NCBI GenBank assembly: GCA_003542955.1
Contig: DPJP01000141.1
Location: 15,428-26,807 of the forward strand
Direction: 5' to 3'
DNA: 11,380 nt
From: Armatimonadota bacterium
GTDB taxonomy: Bacteria; Armatimonadota; Zipacnadia; Zipacnadales; UBA11051
Shown here: piece by piece, positions 1-6,728 of the stretch
How the letters are laid out: each line of letters begins with the position of its first letter
Numbering within the stretch: position 1 is the first letter of the stretch
Program-made: the position numbers and the translations under genes
Notes under the pieces: generated by a model
Database searches by the model: none
What the model saw: only the letters and a program-made list of their open reading frames with translations
What the model was told of the DNA's origin: nothing

Positions 1-98
1 TGTGCATACTCATGCACCGTGATGGCGATGGCGGCGCCGATGATCCAGGCGACAAACTCGCCGGCGGACGCCTGTCCTGACAGAAACTCTACCAGCAT
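1..98 (-). CDS. Site-2 protease family protein (peptidase M50), N-terminal fragment cut by the window edge
   Basis: An ATG at 96-98 opens a frame that runs off the left edge after 32 codons. The translation has a short N-terminus, then a hydrophobic helix (about residues 15-28, VAWIIGAAIAITV) leading into H-E-Y-A and a final partial codon CA. That codon can only be His or Gln, so the frame very probably reads HEYAH. HExxH in the first membrane helix is the zinc-binding motif of M50 site-2 proteases, which cleave substrates within the membrane, and the short N-terminus fits the compact bacterial type. The gene starts 7 bp after the stop of the nucleotidyltransferase gene, so it is probably co-transcribed with it and lysA. 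An AGG about 8 nt upstream of the ATG is the only Shine-Dalgarno-like sequence. Most of the protein, including the second metal-binding motif, lies outside the window. Confidence 0.75.
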   Translation of the reverse strand, partial: MLVEFLSGQASAGEFVAWIIGAAIAITVHEYA

Positions 99-105
99 GC
101 TGAAC

Positions 106-1401
106 CTATTCTCGCCGGCCTCCGGGTTGTCCGGGCCGAGCGCCTGCCCGCAGTAGTGCGAGTGCGGCCTCGAGCTGCTCTGCTGCATCGGCGCCGCAGT
201 CGAGCTTGGCGGCGAGTGCCGCCCTCAGGGCGCTCTTGAATCCCGGGCCGGCCTCGAAGCCGGCCCGGATCAGGTCATCTCCACAGATATCGCTACGCAC
301 GTGGGCCAACTGCAGCGCGTAGCGCTCGATATTGGCCCGTACAGGGGCCCCATGCGCGGCCCACGCGGCCATCAGCCCCGCGGGTGCGATGTCTTCGAGT
401 ACAAGATGCAGTGTACTACTTTTGACACCTGTTGAAAAGAGCGCCTCGGGCGCCGCCAACACCATCGCAGCAGCCTGTTGAGCGTCCACACGCTCCTGTG
501 CCGTCAGTGGCCGGGTGCTCACCCAGTCGGCCACGCGAGGCGCCTCCGGCAGCACCGCAAGCATCGCCGGCACGAGGGCGTCAATCCCGGTGACTGATAG
601 CCTGCGGCGCGCGACGAGCAGGGCGCGCAGCACGTCGGCGCGCGGGCGAGGGTCGGGCAGGCCCAGGGGCTCAAGCGCCCCCCAATCGGCAAGCAGCCCG
701 AGCGCCTCCGCGGCCGTCGGCTCAACGAGCAGGTACCTCAGTTCGGTGAGCATGCGCTCGGAGGAGACCGTCGACAGGGCGCCGTCGGCGATCGCCTCCC
801 GCAGCCAGCATTGCGTCGACGGCTCCGCGCGCAGGCACATCCGGGCGGCGAAACGTGCGGCGCGCACGATGCGCGTGGGGTCGTCGACGAAGCTGCGGGC
901 GTGCAGCACGGCCAGGACGCCGGCGCGCAGATGCTCATACCCGCGGTGCGGATCGATGAGCGCCCAACGGTGCGAACCCGAGAGCGCAAGCGCCATCGCA
1001 TTGACCGTGAAGTCGCGGCGGCGGAGGTCCTCGGTGATGTCGGCGGGGGAGACCGTCGGCAGCGCGCCCGGCTGCTCGTAGGTCTCTCGGCGGGCTCCTG
1101 CAATGTCTATGCGGGAGCCGTCGAGGCAACCGACTGTTGCGCTGTTGAACTCCGGATGGGCCGCGATGTCGGCGCCGGGCGTCGCAAGCTCACATGCAAA
1201 TGCCCCGGCATCACCCTCGACGGCGATGTCGATATCAAGCAGCGGACTGCCGAGGAGCAGATCGCGCACCGGCCCACCGACGAGGTAGACCGGCGCGCCG
1301 AGCGCGTCGCCGGCCGCCCCGAGGCGCTCCAAACAGCCGAGCGTCAGCGGCGCGAGGCGACCCTCGACGCGCAAGTGCTCCGACACATGCAGATGGCTCA
1401 C
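106..1401 (-). CDS. tRNA nucleotidyltransferase / poly(A) polymerase family (class II CCA-adding type)
   Basis: The 431-residue protein carries the class II nucleotidyltransferase core in order. GGPVRD (42-47) binds the nucleotide triphosphate, D-I-D (56-58) and D99 supply the metal-binding carboxylates, and R-R-D-F-T-V-N-A-M-A (128-137) follows. Then come I-D-P-H-R-G (149-154), the D-D-P-T-R-I-V-R-A-A-R-F block (173-184) and S-S-E-R-M (213-217). Such enzymes add or repair the 3'-terminal CCA of tRNA. Some bacteria split the job between CC- and A-adding enzymes, and poly(A) polymerase I is related, so the exact activity is not settled by sequence alone. The C-terminal half is Ala/Leu-rich and helical, with no HD domain that I can see. 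The start is a GTG at 1399-1401 with a GGGGGCGGA-type ribosome site just upstream. The gene begins 39 bp after lysA and ends 7 bp before the site-2 protease gene, indicating an operon. Confidence 0.88.
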   Translation of the reverse strand: MSHLHVSEHLRVEGRLAPLTLGCLERLGAAGDALGAPVYLVGGPVRDLLLGSPLLDIDIAVEGDAGAFACELATPGADIAAHPEFNSATVGCLDGSRIDIAGARRETYEQPGALPTVSPADITEDLRRRDFTVNAMALALSGSHRWALIDPHRGYEHLRAGVLAVLHARSFVDDPTRIVRAARFAARMCLRAEPSTQCWLREAIADGALSTVSSERMLTELRYLLVEPTAAEALGLLADWGALEPLGLPDPRPRADVLRALLVARRRLSVTGIDALVPAMLAVLPEAPRVADWVSTRPLTAQERVDAQQAAAMVLAAPEALFSTGVKSSTLHLVLEDIAPAGLMAAWAAHGAPVRANIERYALQLAHVRSDICGDDLIRAGFEAGPGFKSALRAALAAKLDCGADAAEQLEAALALLRAGARPGQPGGRRE

Positions 1402-1440
1402 ACCGTCCGCCCCCGCCTGTCTGCGCGATCCGGCTACCGA

Positions 1441-2748
1441 CTACTGCAGCCGCTGCGGAACCACATCGAGGCGGACGAGGTCGGCAAGTGGCTCGCGCTC
1501 GACCACAATGTCGGCCCGACCGTCATTGACCAGCACGACCGCCGGCCTCGGGAACCGGTTGTAGTTCGAGGCCATCGCGTAGTTGTACGCGCCGGTGGCC
1601 TGCACGGCCAGAATGTCGCCGGGGCGCGGCGCGGCCAGGGCAAGCTCCGGGATGAGTGTATCTGTCTCGCAGTGCGCCCCAGCCACGCGAACGACCGTAT
1701 CGGGGCGCTGGTCCGCGCGATTGGCGATGAGCGCCTCGTACTCGGCATCGTACAGGCATGGGCGCGGGTTGTCAGACAGCCCGCCGTCTACCGAGACGTA
1801 GGTGCGGATGCCCGGTATCTCCTTGACCACGCCGATGGTGTAGAGCGTGACACCGGCCTCTCCAACGATCGAGCGTCCGGGCTCGAGGATGAGTTCCGGC
1901 AGGGGAATGTTATGCTCCTCCGCCGCAGCCCCGAGAGCGGTGCAGATCTCGTCCGCAAGCTTGTCCACCGTCGGCGGAACATCGTCATGCGTGTAGCGGA
2001 TCCCAAGCCCGCCACCGATGTCGAACTGCTCTGCCACGTAGCCGGTCTCGGCGGCGACATGAGCGATGAACTCCATCACCACCGATGCGGCGCGGCGGAA
2101 TCCGTCGGTGTGCAGCATCTGCGAACCGATGTGGCAGTGGAAGCCATGCAGGTCGATACTGGGCAGCTCGAGCGCCTTGCGCGTGGCAGTCAGAGCGATG
2201 CCGCCGATGAGCCCGAGCCCGAACTTACTGTCCTCCTGGCCCGTGCGGATGCGCTCGTGCGTGTCCGCCTTCACGCCCGGGGTGATGCGGATGAGGATGT
2301 CGGCGGTCTTGCCCATGTCCGTGGCAATCGAGGAGAGCAGGTCAAGCTCCGGGAGGCTGTCGACGACCACGCGCCCGATGCCGTTGTCCAGGGCCATGCG
2401 CAGCAGGGCAGCCTTCTTGAAGTTCCCGTGCAGTTTGATCCTCTCGGGCGGGAAGCCTGCCTCGAGTGCGGTGAACAGCTCGCCCTCCGAGGCAACATCG
2501 AGAGCCATCTGCTCCTGCTCCATGACCTTGCACAGCGCCTTGATCATCAGCGCCTTGGATGCATAGGCGATCTCGTAGGAGGGCACCTTCCCCTCGAACG
2601 CCTGCCGGTAGCTCCGGCAGCTTGCACGGATCATCTCCTCATCAAGCACATACAGGGGCGTGCCGAAACGGGTGGCAAGCTCGACTGTGTCGCAGCCCCC
2701 AACAACAAGGCGTCCCCCCGGACTCACGGACTGGTTGGGCAATAACAT
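1441..2748 (-). CDS. lysA: Diaminopimelate decarboxylase
   Basis: LysA is the PLP enzyme that decarboxylates meso-diaminopimelate to L-lysine, the last step of bacterial lysine synthesis. The 435-residue product has the fold-type III family marks: the PLP lysine in Y-A-S-K-A (K65), K-L-H-G-N, H-C-H-I-G-S-Q (about 204-210), the phosphate-binding F-D-I-G-G-G-L-G (about 242-249) and E-P-G-R-S-I-V (289-295). C-E-T-D-T-L (360-365) holds the active-site Cys-Glu given by the partner subunit, and A-Y-N-Y-A-M-A-S-N-Y-N (387-397) follows. The Cys-Glu block reads CETDTL where I expect CESGD in many homologues, a minor variant. I chose the ATG at 2746-2748 because GGAGGAG lies 7 nt upstream. The same frame stays open to 2853, but that extension would run into the terminator hairpin of the preceding gene. 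The nucleotidyltransferase and protease genes follow closely. Confidence 0.95.
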   Translation of the reverse strand: MLLPNQSVSPGGRLVVGGCDTVELATRFGTPLYVLDEEMIRASCRSYRQAFEGKVPSYEIAYASKALMIKALCKVMEQEQMALDVASEGELFTALEAGFPPERIKLHGNFKKAALLRMALDNGIGRVVVDSLPELDLLSSIATDMGKTADILIRITPGVKADTHERIRTGQEDSKFGLGLIGGIALTATRKALELPSIDLHGFHCHIGSQMLHTDGFRRAASVVMEFIAHVAAETGYVAEQFDIGGGLGIRYTHDDVPPTVDKLADEICTALGAAAEEHNIPLPELILEPGRSIVGEAGVTLYTIGVVKEIPGIRTYVSVDGGLSDNPRPCLYDAEYEALIANRADQRPDTVVRVAGAHCETDTLIPELALAAPRPGDILAVQATGAYNYAMASNYNRFPRPAVVLVNDGRADIVVEREPLADLVRLDVVPQRLQ

Positions 2749-2760
2749 GAAACAGCTCCT
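2749..2760 (-). promoter_or_regulatory. Ribosome binding site that decides the lysA start
   Basis: On the minus strand, GGAGGAG lies 7 nt before the ATG at 2746-2748. It is the strongest Shine-Dalgarno match in the window and rules against the 35-codon-longer reading from 2853. Confidence 0.75.
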
Positions 2761-2839
2761 CCACACGCGGTTTGTGCGCCAAGCGCGCGGTCGCCGACCT
2801 CCAATACCGTGCAGGCTCGGTGACTCTACCTCGGGATTA

Positions 2840-2875
2840 CGAAACAACCCCAAGAGCGCACTCGCACCCTTGAGG
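2840..2875 (-). terminator. Intrinsic terminator after the Ig-like/CuAO-N protein gene
   Basis: On the minus strand CCTCAAG (2869-2875) pairs with CTTGGGG (2848-2854), giving a 7-bp stem with one G-U pair. A nested GCG/CGC stem lies inside, and TTGTTTCG follows at once (2840-2847). The hairpin starts 36 nt past the stop codon of the gene ending at 2912 and ends about 90 bp before the lysA start, which makes lysA a separate transcription unit. The U-tract is imperfect. I found no confident lysA promoter in the rest of the gap. Confidence 0.6.
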
Positions 2876-2911
2876 CTGTCTGTCGTCTGTGTTAGCCGTG
2901 CGTTGCGTTGC

Positions 2912-5062
2912 TTAGAAGGCGTTGCTGGTGACGACCACCTGTTTGGTCGCGGCGTCGTAGGCGATGGTCAGGTCCATCATGTCCGCCAGGAATTGCAGCG
3001 GCAGCATCGTCCGCCCGTGCTTGATATACGGCGCCACCGTCACGGTGGTCTTGGTGCCGTTTATGTCGACCACCGGGTGGCCGATGGTAAGGTGCAGGTC
3101 GGTGGTCGCGTTGAAGGCGCGGACCTCCCTGGTCACCGGGAACCAGTACAGCAGGCCGTCTGACTGCTCGAACAACTCACGCAACGGTGCAATGGCGATG
3201 CCGTTGACCGTCTCGGGAGCGGCCAGCAGGTCCAGAACCTTGCCGTCGTAGACGATGCCGACATCCTTGATCGGCGACTGCGCGATGGCCTCGCCGATGT
3301 CGGGCCGGCCGGGGTTGCTCATGAGGCCGGCCGGCGGGATTGTCGGCGCCTCAGGCTTCGGCATCATTGCGATCAGGTGGCCGGCGCCGGTATCGGTGGC
3401 GGCCGCCGTGGCGGTCACGGGCTCAACGGGCAGGCGGCCCGCAGCCACGTCGGGGGCCGATGTCCGTTGTGACGCGCGGGCGATATGGCCGGTCACCGGC
3501 TCGAGCGTGTTGATGGCCACGATCGTCGGCAGTGAGGCATCGAACTCGGCGGCAGTGATGGCCGTCACCGGGCGCGGATCAATCCGCTGTGGCGCGGCGA
3601 TGCGCTGGCCCGCGGACTGCGGTTCGGCCATCGCAAGCATCGGGGCGAGGCTCGCCGTACCCGTGACCGGCGCGGGTGTGGCGCTCGTCGCCACCTGGGC
3701 CGCCTCAACCGCCGCGGGCGTGGTGATGCGCGGCGAGCCGCTGTAGGCGACCATCGTTGCGGGCTGGGCGTCGGTCGCCGGAGTAGCCGGGATTGAGCCG
3801 AATGCGGCCGACGCAATCGTCGGCGGCGCCGCCGGCCGTTCAACAGACAGTTGCCCGGTGGGCGGCGGTGTCACGGCGGCAAGTGTCGCGGTCTGTGGGG
3901 CCGCCGGGGTCAGCGTGCTCACCTGCGTGGGGGCCTGGCCGGTGGTGGTCTCGGTCGTGATTGTGGGCGTGGTGCGGACTACGGCAAGCCCGCCCTGGTA
4001 GTGGCCGGTGGGCTTCGGCGTGACGGTGGCGGCTTTCGTCGGCCGCGGCGGGGTCACGGCGACCGGCGCCGTCGGCGCCGTCGGGCCGGTGAGCACTGAG
4101 CCCGGAGAAGTCGACCGCGGCGTCAGTGTCGTGTAGTCCTTGCCTCCAACGGGGCCGGAGGGCACTGCCGCGGATTGTGATATGGCTGGACTGGTGGGCG
4201 CGACCGCGAGGGTCGGCGTTCCGGTGGTCGCGGGCGTGCCGCTCGAGAACTGGTTGACCGTCGGCGCGGGCGACTGCGGCGGGATGACGGCAGGCGCGAC
4301 GGGCACCGGTTGGCCGGAGGTGGCCGGGGCCGCCGTACCGGCATCCATCCGCGTCATCGTGTGGTTCTCGACGAAAACGGTGATCTCCGCGGAGCGGGCT
4401 TCGTTGTCACTGGCATCAAGGGCGGATGCGGAGAGTACATGCAGGCCGTCGGAGAAGCGCGTGGTATCCCACTGTGCGTAGTAGGGCGGGGAGTTCCAGA
4501 GCATCTTGTGGAGACGGCCGTCGATATAGAAGTAGACCTGCTGGACGCCGACGTTGTCGCGGGCCTCGGCTCGGATCTCAACCGGGCCGGAGAGCTTGGC
4601 GCCCTGGGCGGGGTAGTAGATGTTGACTGTGGGTGGTATGACGTCGCCGCCGCCCGGGGGGGTGACGGTCTGGGCACTGCGCACGGTCACGGTAATCTGG
4701 GCCATGCCGCTTGCGCCGGCGGTGTCAATCGCCTTGGCGGAGATGCTGTGGGTGGTGGCGGAGGCGAATGAGAAGTCCCACTGGAACGACTTGGTGCCTG
4801 CCAACTCCGGAACGGCGAGGTCAAACGGCTTGACCATGTCCCCATCGATGTAGATCTCGAGCCGCCTGATGGGATCGGACCCCGTCGTGGAGTAGCTGAT
4901 GTCGATCCAGATCTGCCCGCTGACGACCTGGCCCTGACCCGGCTGCGTGATCTGTACCATCGGGCCGCCGAAAGCGGCCGTGGGCAGCACGGCTGTGAGA
5001 AGGAAACTGGCCAGTGTAATGTTGTACACTGAGAACCAGCACAGGGTCCTGAGGCGTCGCAT
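2912..5062 (-). CDS. Secreted protein: two Ig-like domains, long Pro/Ala/Thr-rich linker, C-terminal copper amine oxidase N-like domain
   Basis: The 716-residue product starts with a signal peptide (about 1-31; Arg-rich start, hydrophobic core, ending near T-A-A-F-G). Two Ig-like beta-sandwich domains follow, about 33-128 and 143-233. The second is typical of the bacterial Ig repeats seen in surface proteins, with P-P-T-V-N-I, A-R-D-N-V-G-V, V-Y-F-Y-I-D-G and S-A-L-D-A-S-D-N. Residues about 235-598 are a low-complexity Pro/Ala/Thr/Val linker with recurring P-V-T-[GA] units. The last 117 residues match the copper amine oxidase N-type domain: V-N-G, P-L-R-E-L-F-E, a W-F-P-V-T-R-E-V strand, H-G-R-T-M-L-P-L-Q-F and Y-D-A-A-T-K-Q-V-V-V. 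Despite the name this domain is not an oxidase and is common in cell-envelope proteins. There is no LPxTG motif or C-terminal TM, so the product is probably secreted or non-covalently wall-bound. The ATG at 5060-5062 has a GGGAGG site 10 nt upstream, and starting at 5119 instead would disrupt the signal peptide. Function unknown. Confidence 0.85.
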   Translation of the reverse strand: MRRLRTLCWFSVYNITLASFLLTAVLPTAAFGGPMVQITQPGQGQVVSGQIWIDISYSTTGSDPIRRLEIYIDGDMVKPFDLAVPELAGTKSFQWDFSFASATTHSISAKAIDTAGASGMAQITVTVRSAQTVTPPGGGDVIPPTVNIYYPAQGAKLSGPVEIRAEARDNVGVQQVYFYIDGRLHKMLWNSPPYYAQWDTTRFSDGLHVLSASALDASDNEARSAEITVFVENHTMTRMDAGTAAPATSGQPVPVAPAVIPPQSPAPTVNQFSSGTPATTGTPTLAVAPTSPAISQSAAVPSGPVGGKDYTTLTPRSTSPGSVLTGPTAPTAPVAVTPPRPTKAATVTPKPTGHYQGGLAVVRTTPTITTETTTGQAPTQVSTLTPAAPQTATLAAVTPPPTGQLSVERPAAPPTIASAAFGSIPATPATDAQPATMVAYSGSPRITTPAAVEAAQVATSATPAPVTGTASLAPMLAMAEPQSAGQRIAAPQRIDPRPVTAITAAEFDASLPTIVAINTLEPVTGHIARASQRTSAPDVAAGRLPVEPVTATAAATDTGAGHLIAMMPKPEAPTIPPAGLMSNPGRPDIGEAIAQSPIKDVGIVYDGKVLDLLAAPETVNGIAIAPLRELFEQSDGLLYWFPVTREVRAFNATTDLHLTIGHPVVDINGTKTTVTVAPYIKHGRTMLPLQFLADMMDLTIAYDAATKQVVVTSNAF

Positions 5063-5202
5063 GTGGTTATAGCCTCCCTCACCCCGCGCTCCCGAAGGAG
5101 AACGAGGCCGCCTGTCCATCCACCCGGTAACAGCCAGCCTGCTGCTGTAGCGAGGCTCCCCCCAACCGCGGCCACCGACCGGACCAGACGAAATGCTATG
5201 AC

Positions 5203-5219
5203 GGATCGCTTTACGATCC
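5203..5219 (-). other. Hairpin near the 5' end of the Ig-like protein mRNA
   Basis: GGATCG and CGATCC form a perfect 6-bp stem around a 5-nt loop (TAAAG on the minus strand). It lies just downstream of the proposed promoter, so it would sit at about +1 to +16 of the transcript. It could stabilise the 5' end. It has no U-tract, so it is not a terminator, and I do not recognise a riboswitch in the roughly 155-nt leader. Confidence 0.35.
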
Positions 5220-5224
5220 CCTAG

Positions 5225-5254
5225 AAACTAACACACTCACGGACCGAGAGTCAA
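5225..5254 (-). promoter_or_regulatory. Candidate promoter of the Ig-like protein gene
   Basis: On the minus strand TTGACT (5249-5254) matches the -35 consensus at 5 of 6 positions. A weak -10, TAGTTT (5225-5230), follows after an 18-bp spacer. The leader would be about 155 nt. The first two bases of the -35 belong to the IS target duplication, so the insertion kept the box intact and lies about 15 bp upstream of it. Confidence 0.4.
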
Positions 5255-5269
5255 GACGAGGGAGCCCTG
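5253..5269. repeat. Target-site duplication, left copy (17 bp)
   Basis: The 17-bp sequence AAGACGAGGGAGCCCTG ends directly before the TGT that opens the insertion sequence. An identical copy follows the right end at 6704-6720. Exact identity implies a recent insertion. Confidence 0.9.
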
Positions 5270-5318
5270 TGTAAGCGCAACGTGATAATGTCCTATTGCT
5301 GCAAAGTAGAAATGTCCT
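5270..5318 (+). repeat. Left terminal inverted repeat with two tandem motif copies
   Basis: The outer copy GCAACGTGATAATGTCCT (5277-5294) and inner copy GCAAAGTAGAAATGTCCT (5301-5318) are 24 bp apart and match at 14 of 18 positions. The inner copy is identical to both right-end copies read in reverse complement. They are probable transposase binding sites. The outer copy contains GATAAT (5284-5289), a near-consensus -10 box. Confidence 0.8.
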
Positions 5319-5356
5319 GTTGGGGGTAAGAGCCGTTGAGCGGCGAACCCCGCAGG

Positions 5357-6655
5357 ATGAGACTACTCATGAGCACTCGGGAACGTGACCGGCTGAAAGT
5401 GGTATCGATGCTGTCAAAATCAGGGACGCAGATGACGCAAGCAGAAGCGGCAAGTCTGTTGGGCTGTAGCTCACGGCACATCAGGCGGCTGCTCGCGCGC
5501 TATCGCAAAGAGGGCGATAGCGCGCTTGTGCACAGGGCGCGCGGGCGCACGTCGAACCGGCGGCTGCCTGACGAGCTCAGGGAGCGCACAGTGGCGATTA
5601 TCAGTGAGCACTACGAAGACTTTGGGCCGACATTCGCTGCCGAGAAGCTGGCAGAGCACCACGGCATTAACATCAGCCGCGAGACACTGCGCAAGTGGAT
5701 GGTGGAGGCCGGGCTCTGGCGCCCCCGAGCGCGCAAAGCACACCACCGCCAGTTCCGCGAGCGCAAAGCATTCTTCGGCGAGATGGTGCAGATTGACACG
5801 TCCGAGCATGATTGGTTTGAAGGCCGAGGTGAGCCGGCAGTGCTCATCACGCTCATCGACGACGCCACTTCGCGCGTCCACATGGGCTTCTACCCAACCG
5901 ACAGCACAGAGACGAACATGAGCATCATGCGCGACTACATAGCCCGCTACGGGCGTCCCATGAGCTTCTACGGCGACAAGGCGAGCCACTTCCGCGTCAA
6001 CCGACACTCAACGATCGAAGAGCAGCTTGAAGCCAGGGAGCCAGCAACCCAAATCGGCCGGGCGTTGGAAGAACTGGATATCACCTACATCACGGCTCAC
6101 TCACCACAAGCCAAAGGCCGTGTTGAGCGAAGCTTCAATACCGCCCAGGACCGCCTTGTCAAAGAACTCCGATTACACAACATCTGCACCATCGAAGCCG
6201 CCAACGACTTCCTTGAAGAGCACTACATGGAGTACTGCAATACCCGATTGGCGGTAGCGCCGCTCCGTGAAGAAGACGCTCACCGCTCTGCCGAAGGCTT
6301 CGACCTCGACGCCATCTTCAGCCATCAGGAGACCCGTGTGGTCACCAATGACTACACAATCCGCTTCCAGTGCCGCCGCTACCAGATACTCGAAGCGAGC
6401 GCACTCCCGGGCCTGGTGAAAAGCCGCGTACTCGTCGAGCAGCGCCTCGACGGCTCGATGCACCTACGCTACAAGGGCACATATCTCCAGTTCAGAGCCA
6501 TAGAGACGCCCGACCCAGCCGCCGCTGCCGCCCTTCCGCTTGCGCTTCGCGCCCGCTACAGGGCAGCAGCAGAACCAAACCACAGCGTCACTCCAGCCCC
6601 AGACCACCCTTGGCGCAACCGTAAGAAAGGAGCATCCCGATCCCAACAACGATAG
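5357..6655 (+). CDS. Transposase, DDE/integrase-core, IS1202/ISTde1-like (ISNCY) type
   Basis: The product, about 432 residues, catalyses excision and insertion of the surrounding element. It starts with a helix-turn-helix (about 24-50, T-Q-A-E-A-A-S-L-L-G-C-S-S-R-H-I-R-R-L-L) for end recognition and has an integrase-core catalytic domain. Catalytic acids are D147 (Q-I-D-T-S-E-H-D-W-F), D207 (Y-G-D-K-A-S-H-F) and E257 (Q-A-K-G-R-V-E-R-S-F). The K-G-R-V-E-R and H-D-W-F blocks are typical of the ISNCY/IS1202 type. The Pro/Arg-rich C-terminal tail looks unstructured. The start is uncertain: ATG at 5357, ATG at 5369 and a TTG at 5336 (with GGGGG about 9 nt upstream) are all possible, and none has a strong ribosome site. 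The stop codon overlaps the inner motif of the right inverted repeat by 2 bp. The frame is intact, with no sign of programmed frameshifting. Confidence 0.92.
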   Translation: MRLLMSTRERDRLKVVSMLSKSGTQMTQAEAASLLGCSSRHIRRLLARYRKEGDSALVHRARGRTSNRRLPDELRERTVAIISEHYEDFGPTFAAEKLAEHHGINISRETLRKWMVEAGLWRPRARKAHHRQFRERKAFFGEMVQIDTSEHDWFEGRGEPAVLITLIDDATSRVHMGFYPTDSTETNMSIMRDYIARYGRPMSFYGDKASHFRVNRHSTIEEQLEAREPATQIGRALEELDITYITAHSPQAKGRVERSFNTAQDRLVKELRLHNICTIEAANDFLEEHYMEYCNTRLAVAPLREEDAHRSAEGFDLDAIFSHQETRVVTNDYTIRFQCRRYQILEASALPGLVKSRVLVEQRLDGSMHLRYKGTYLQFRAIETPDPAAAAALPLALRARYRAAAEPNHSVTPAPDHPWRNRKKGASRSQQR

Positions 6656-6703
6656 GACATTTCTACTTTGCGCAAAACAGGACATTTCTACTTTGCGTTG
6701 ACA
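6654..6703 (-). repeat. Right terminal inverted repeat with two identical motif copies
   Basis: AGGACATTTCTACTTTGCG occurs at 6654-6672 and again, identical, at 6679-6697, a 25-bp period. Both are the reverse complement of the left inner motif. The tip reads TTGACA (6698-6703), an exact -35 consensus pointing out of the element on the plus strand. Confidence 0.85.
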
Positions 6704-6720
6704 AAGACGAGGGAGCCCTG
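6704..6720. repeat. Target-site duplication, right copy (17 bp)
   Basis: This is the exact partner of the copy at 5253-5269. It abuts the ACA end of the element and lies 8 bp before the stop codon end (6729) of the response regulator gene. Confidence 0.9.
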
Positions 6721-6728
6721 TTTCGCGG

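Larger units (their letters stand above)
5270..6703 (+). mobile_element. Complete insertion sequence, 1434 bp, TGT...ACA ends, 17-bp target duplication (IS1202/ISTde1-like, formerly ISNCY)
   Basis: The element is bounded by TGT (5270) and ACA (6703), carries one full-length DDE transposase gene, has inverted repeats of about 50 bp and sits between exact 17-bp direct repeats. The outermost 25 bp of the two ends match at 19 positions, and the inner 18-bp motifs match exactly. From memory, a target duplication of 15-18 bp is characteristic of the ISTde1 subgroup of the IS1202 family. IS481 elements also have TGT ends but make shorter duplications and have a different transposase. The intact gene and exact duplication suggest the copy is recent and possibly active. 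It sits between the response regulator and Ig-like protein genes without breaking either. Confidence 0.9.

Noticed and set aside
811..2745. 644-codon open frame on the plus strand
   Set aside because: It lies antisense to the nucleotidyltransferase and lysA genes, whose motifs are unmistakable. Its Arg/His/Asp/Gly-rich translation has no domain and is the usual by-product of GC-rich codon use.
2749..2853. Longer lysA N-terminus from 2853
   Set aside because: It would overlap the terminator hairpin of the previous gene and lacks a ribosome site, while the ATG at 2748 has an excellent one.
5063..5220. Possible cyclic-di-GMP (GEMM) riboswitch in the leader of the Ig-like protein gene
   Set aside because: A GUUACCGGG-like stretch resembles the 3' side of that class, but the conserved 5' half, including the GACGCAAAGCC-type block, is missing.
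6698..6726. Outward promoter from the IS right end into the flank
   Set aside because: TTGACA is exact, but 17 bp downstream lies TTTCGC, which is not a -10 box. Any transcript would also be antisense to the response regulator.
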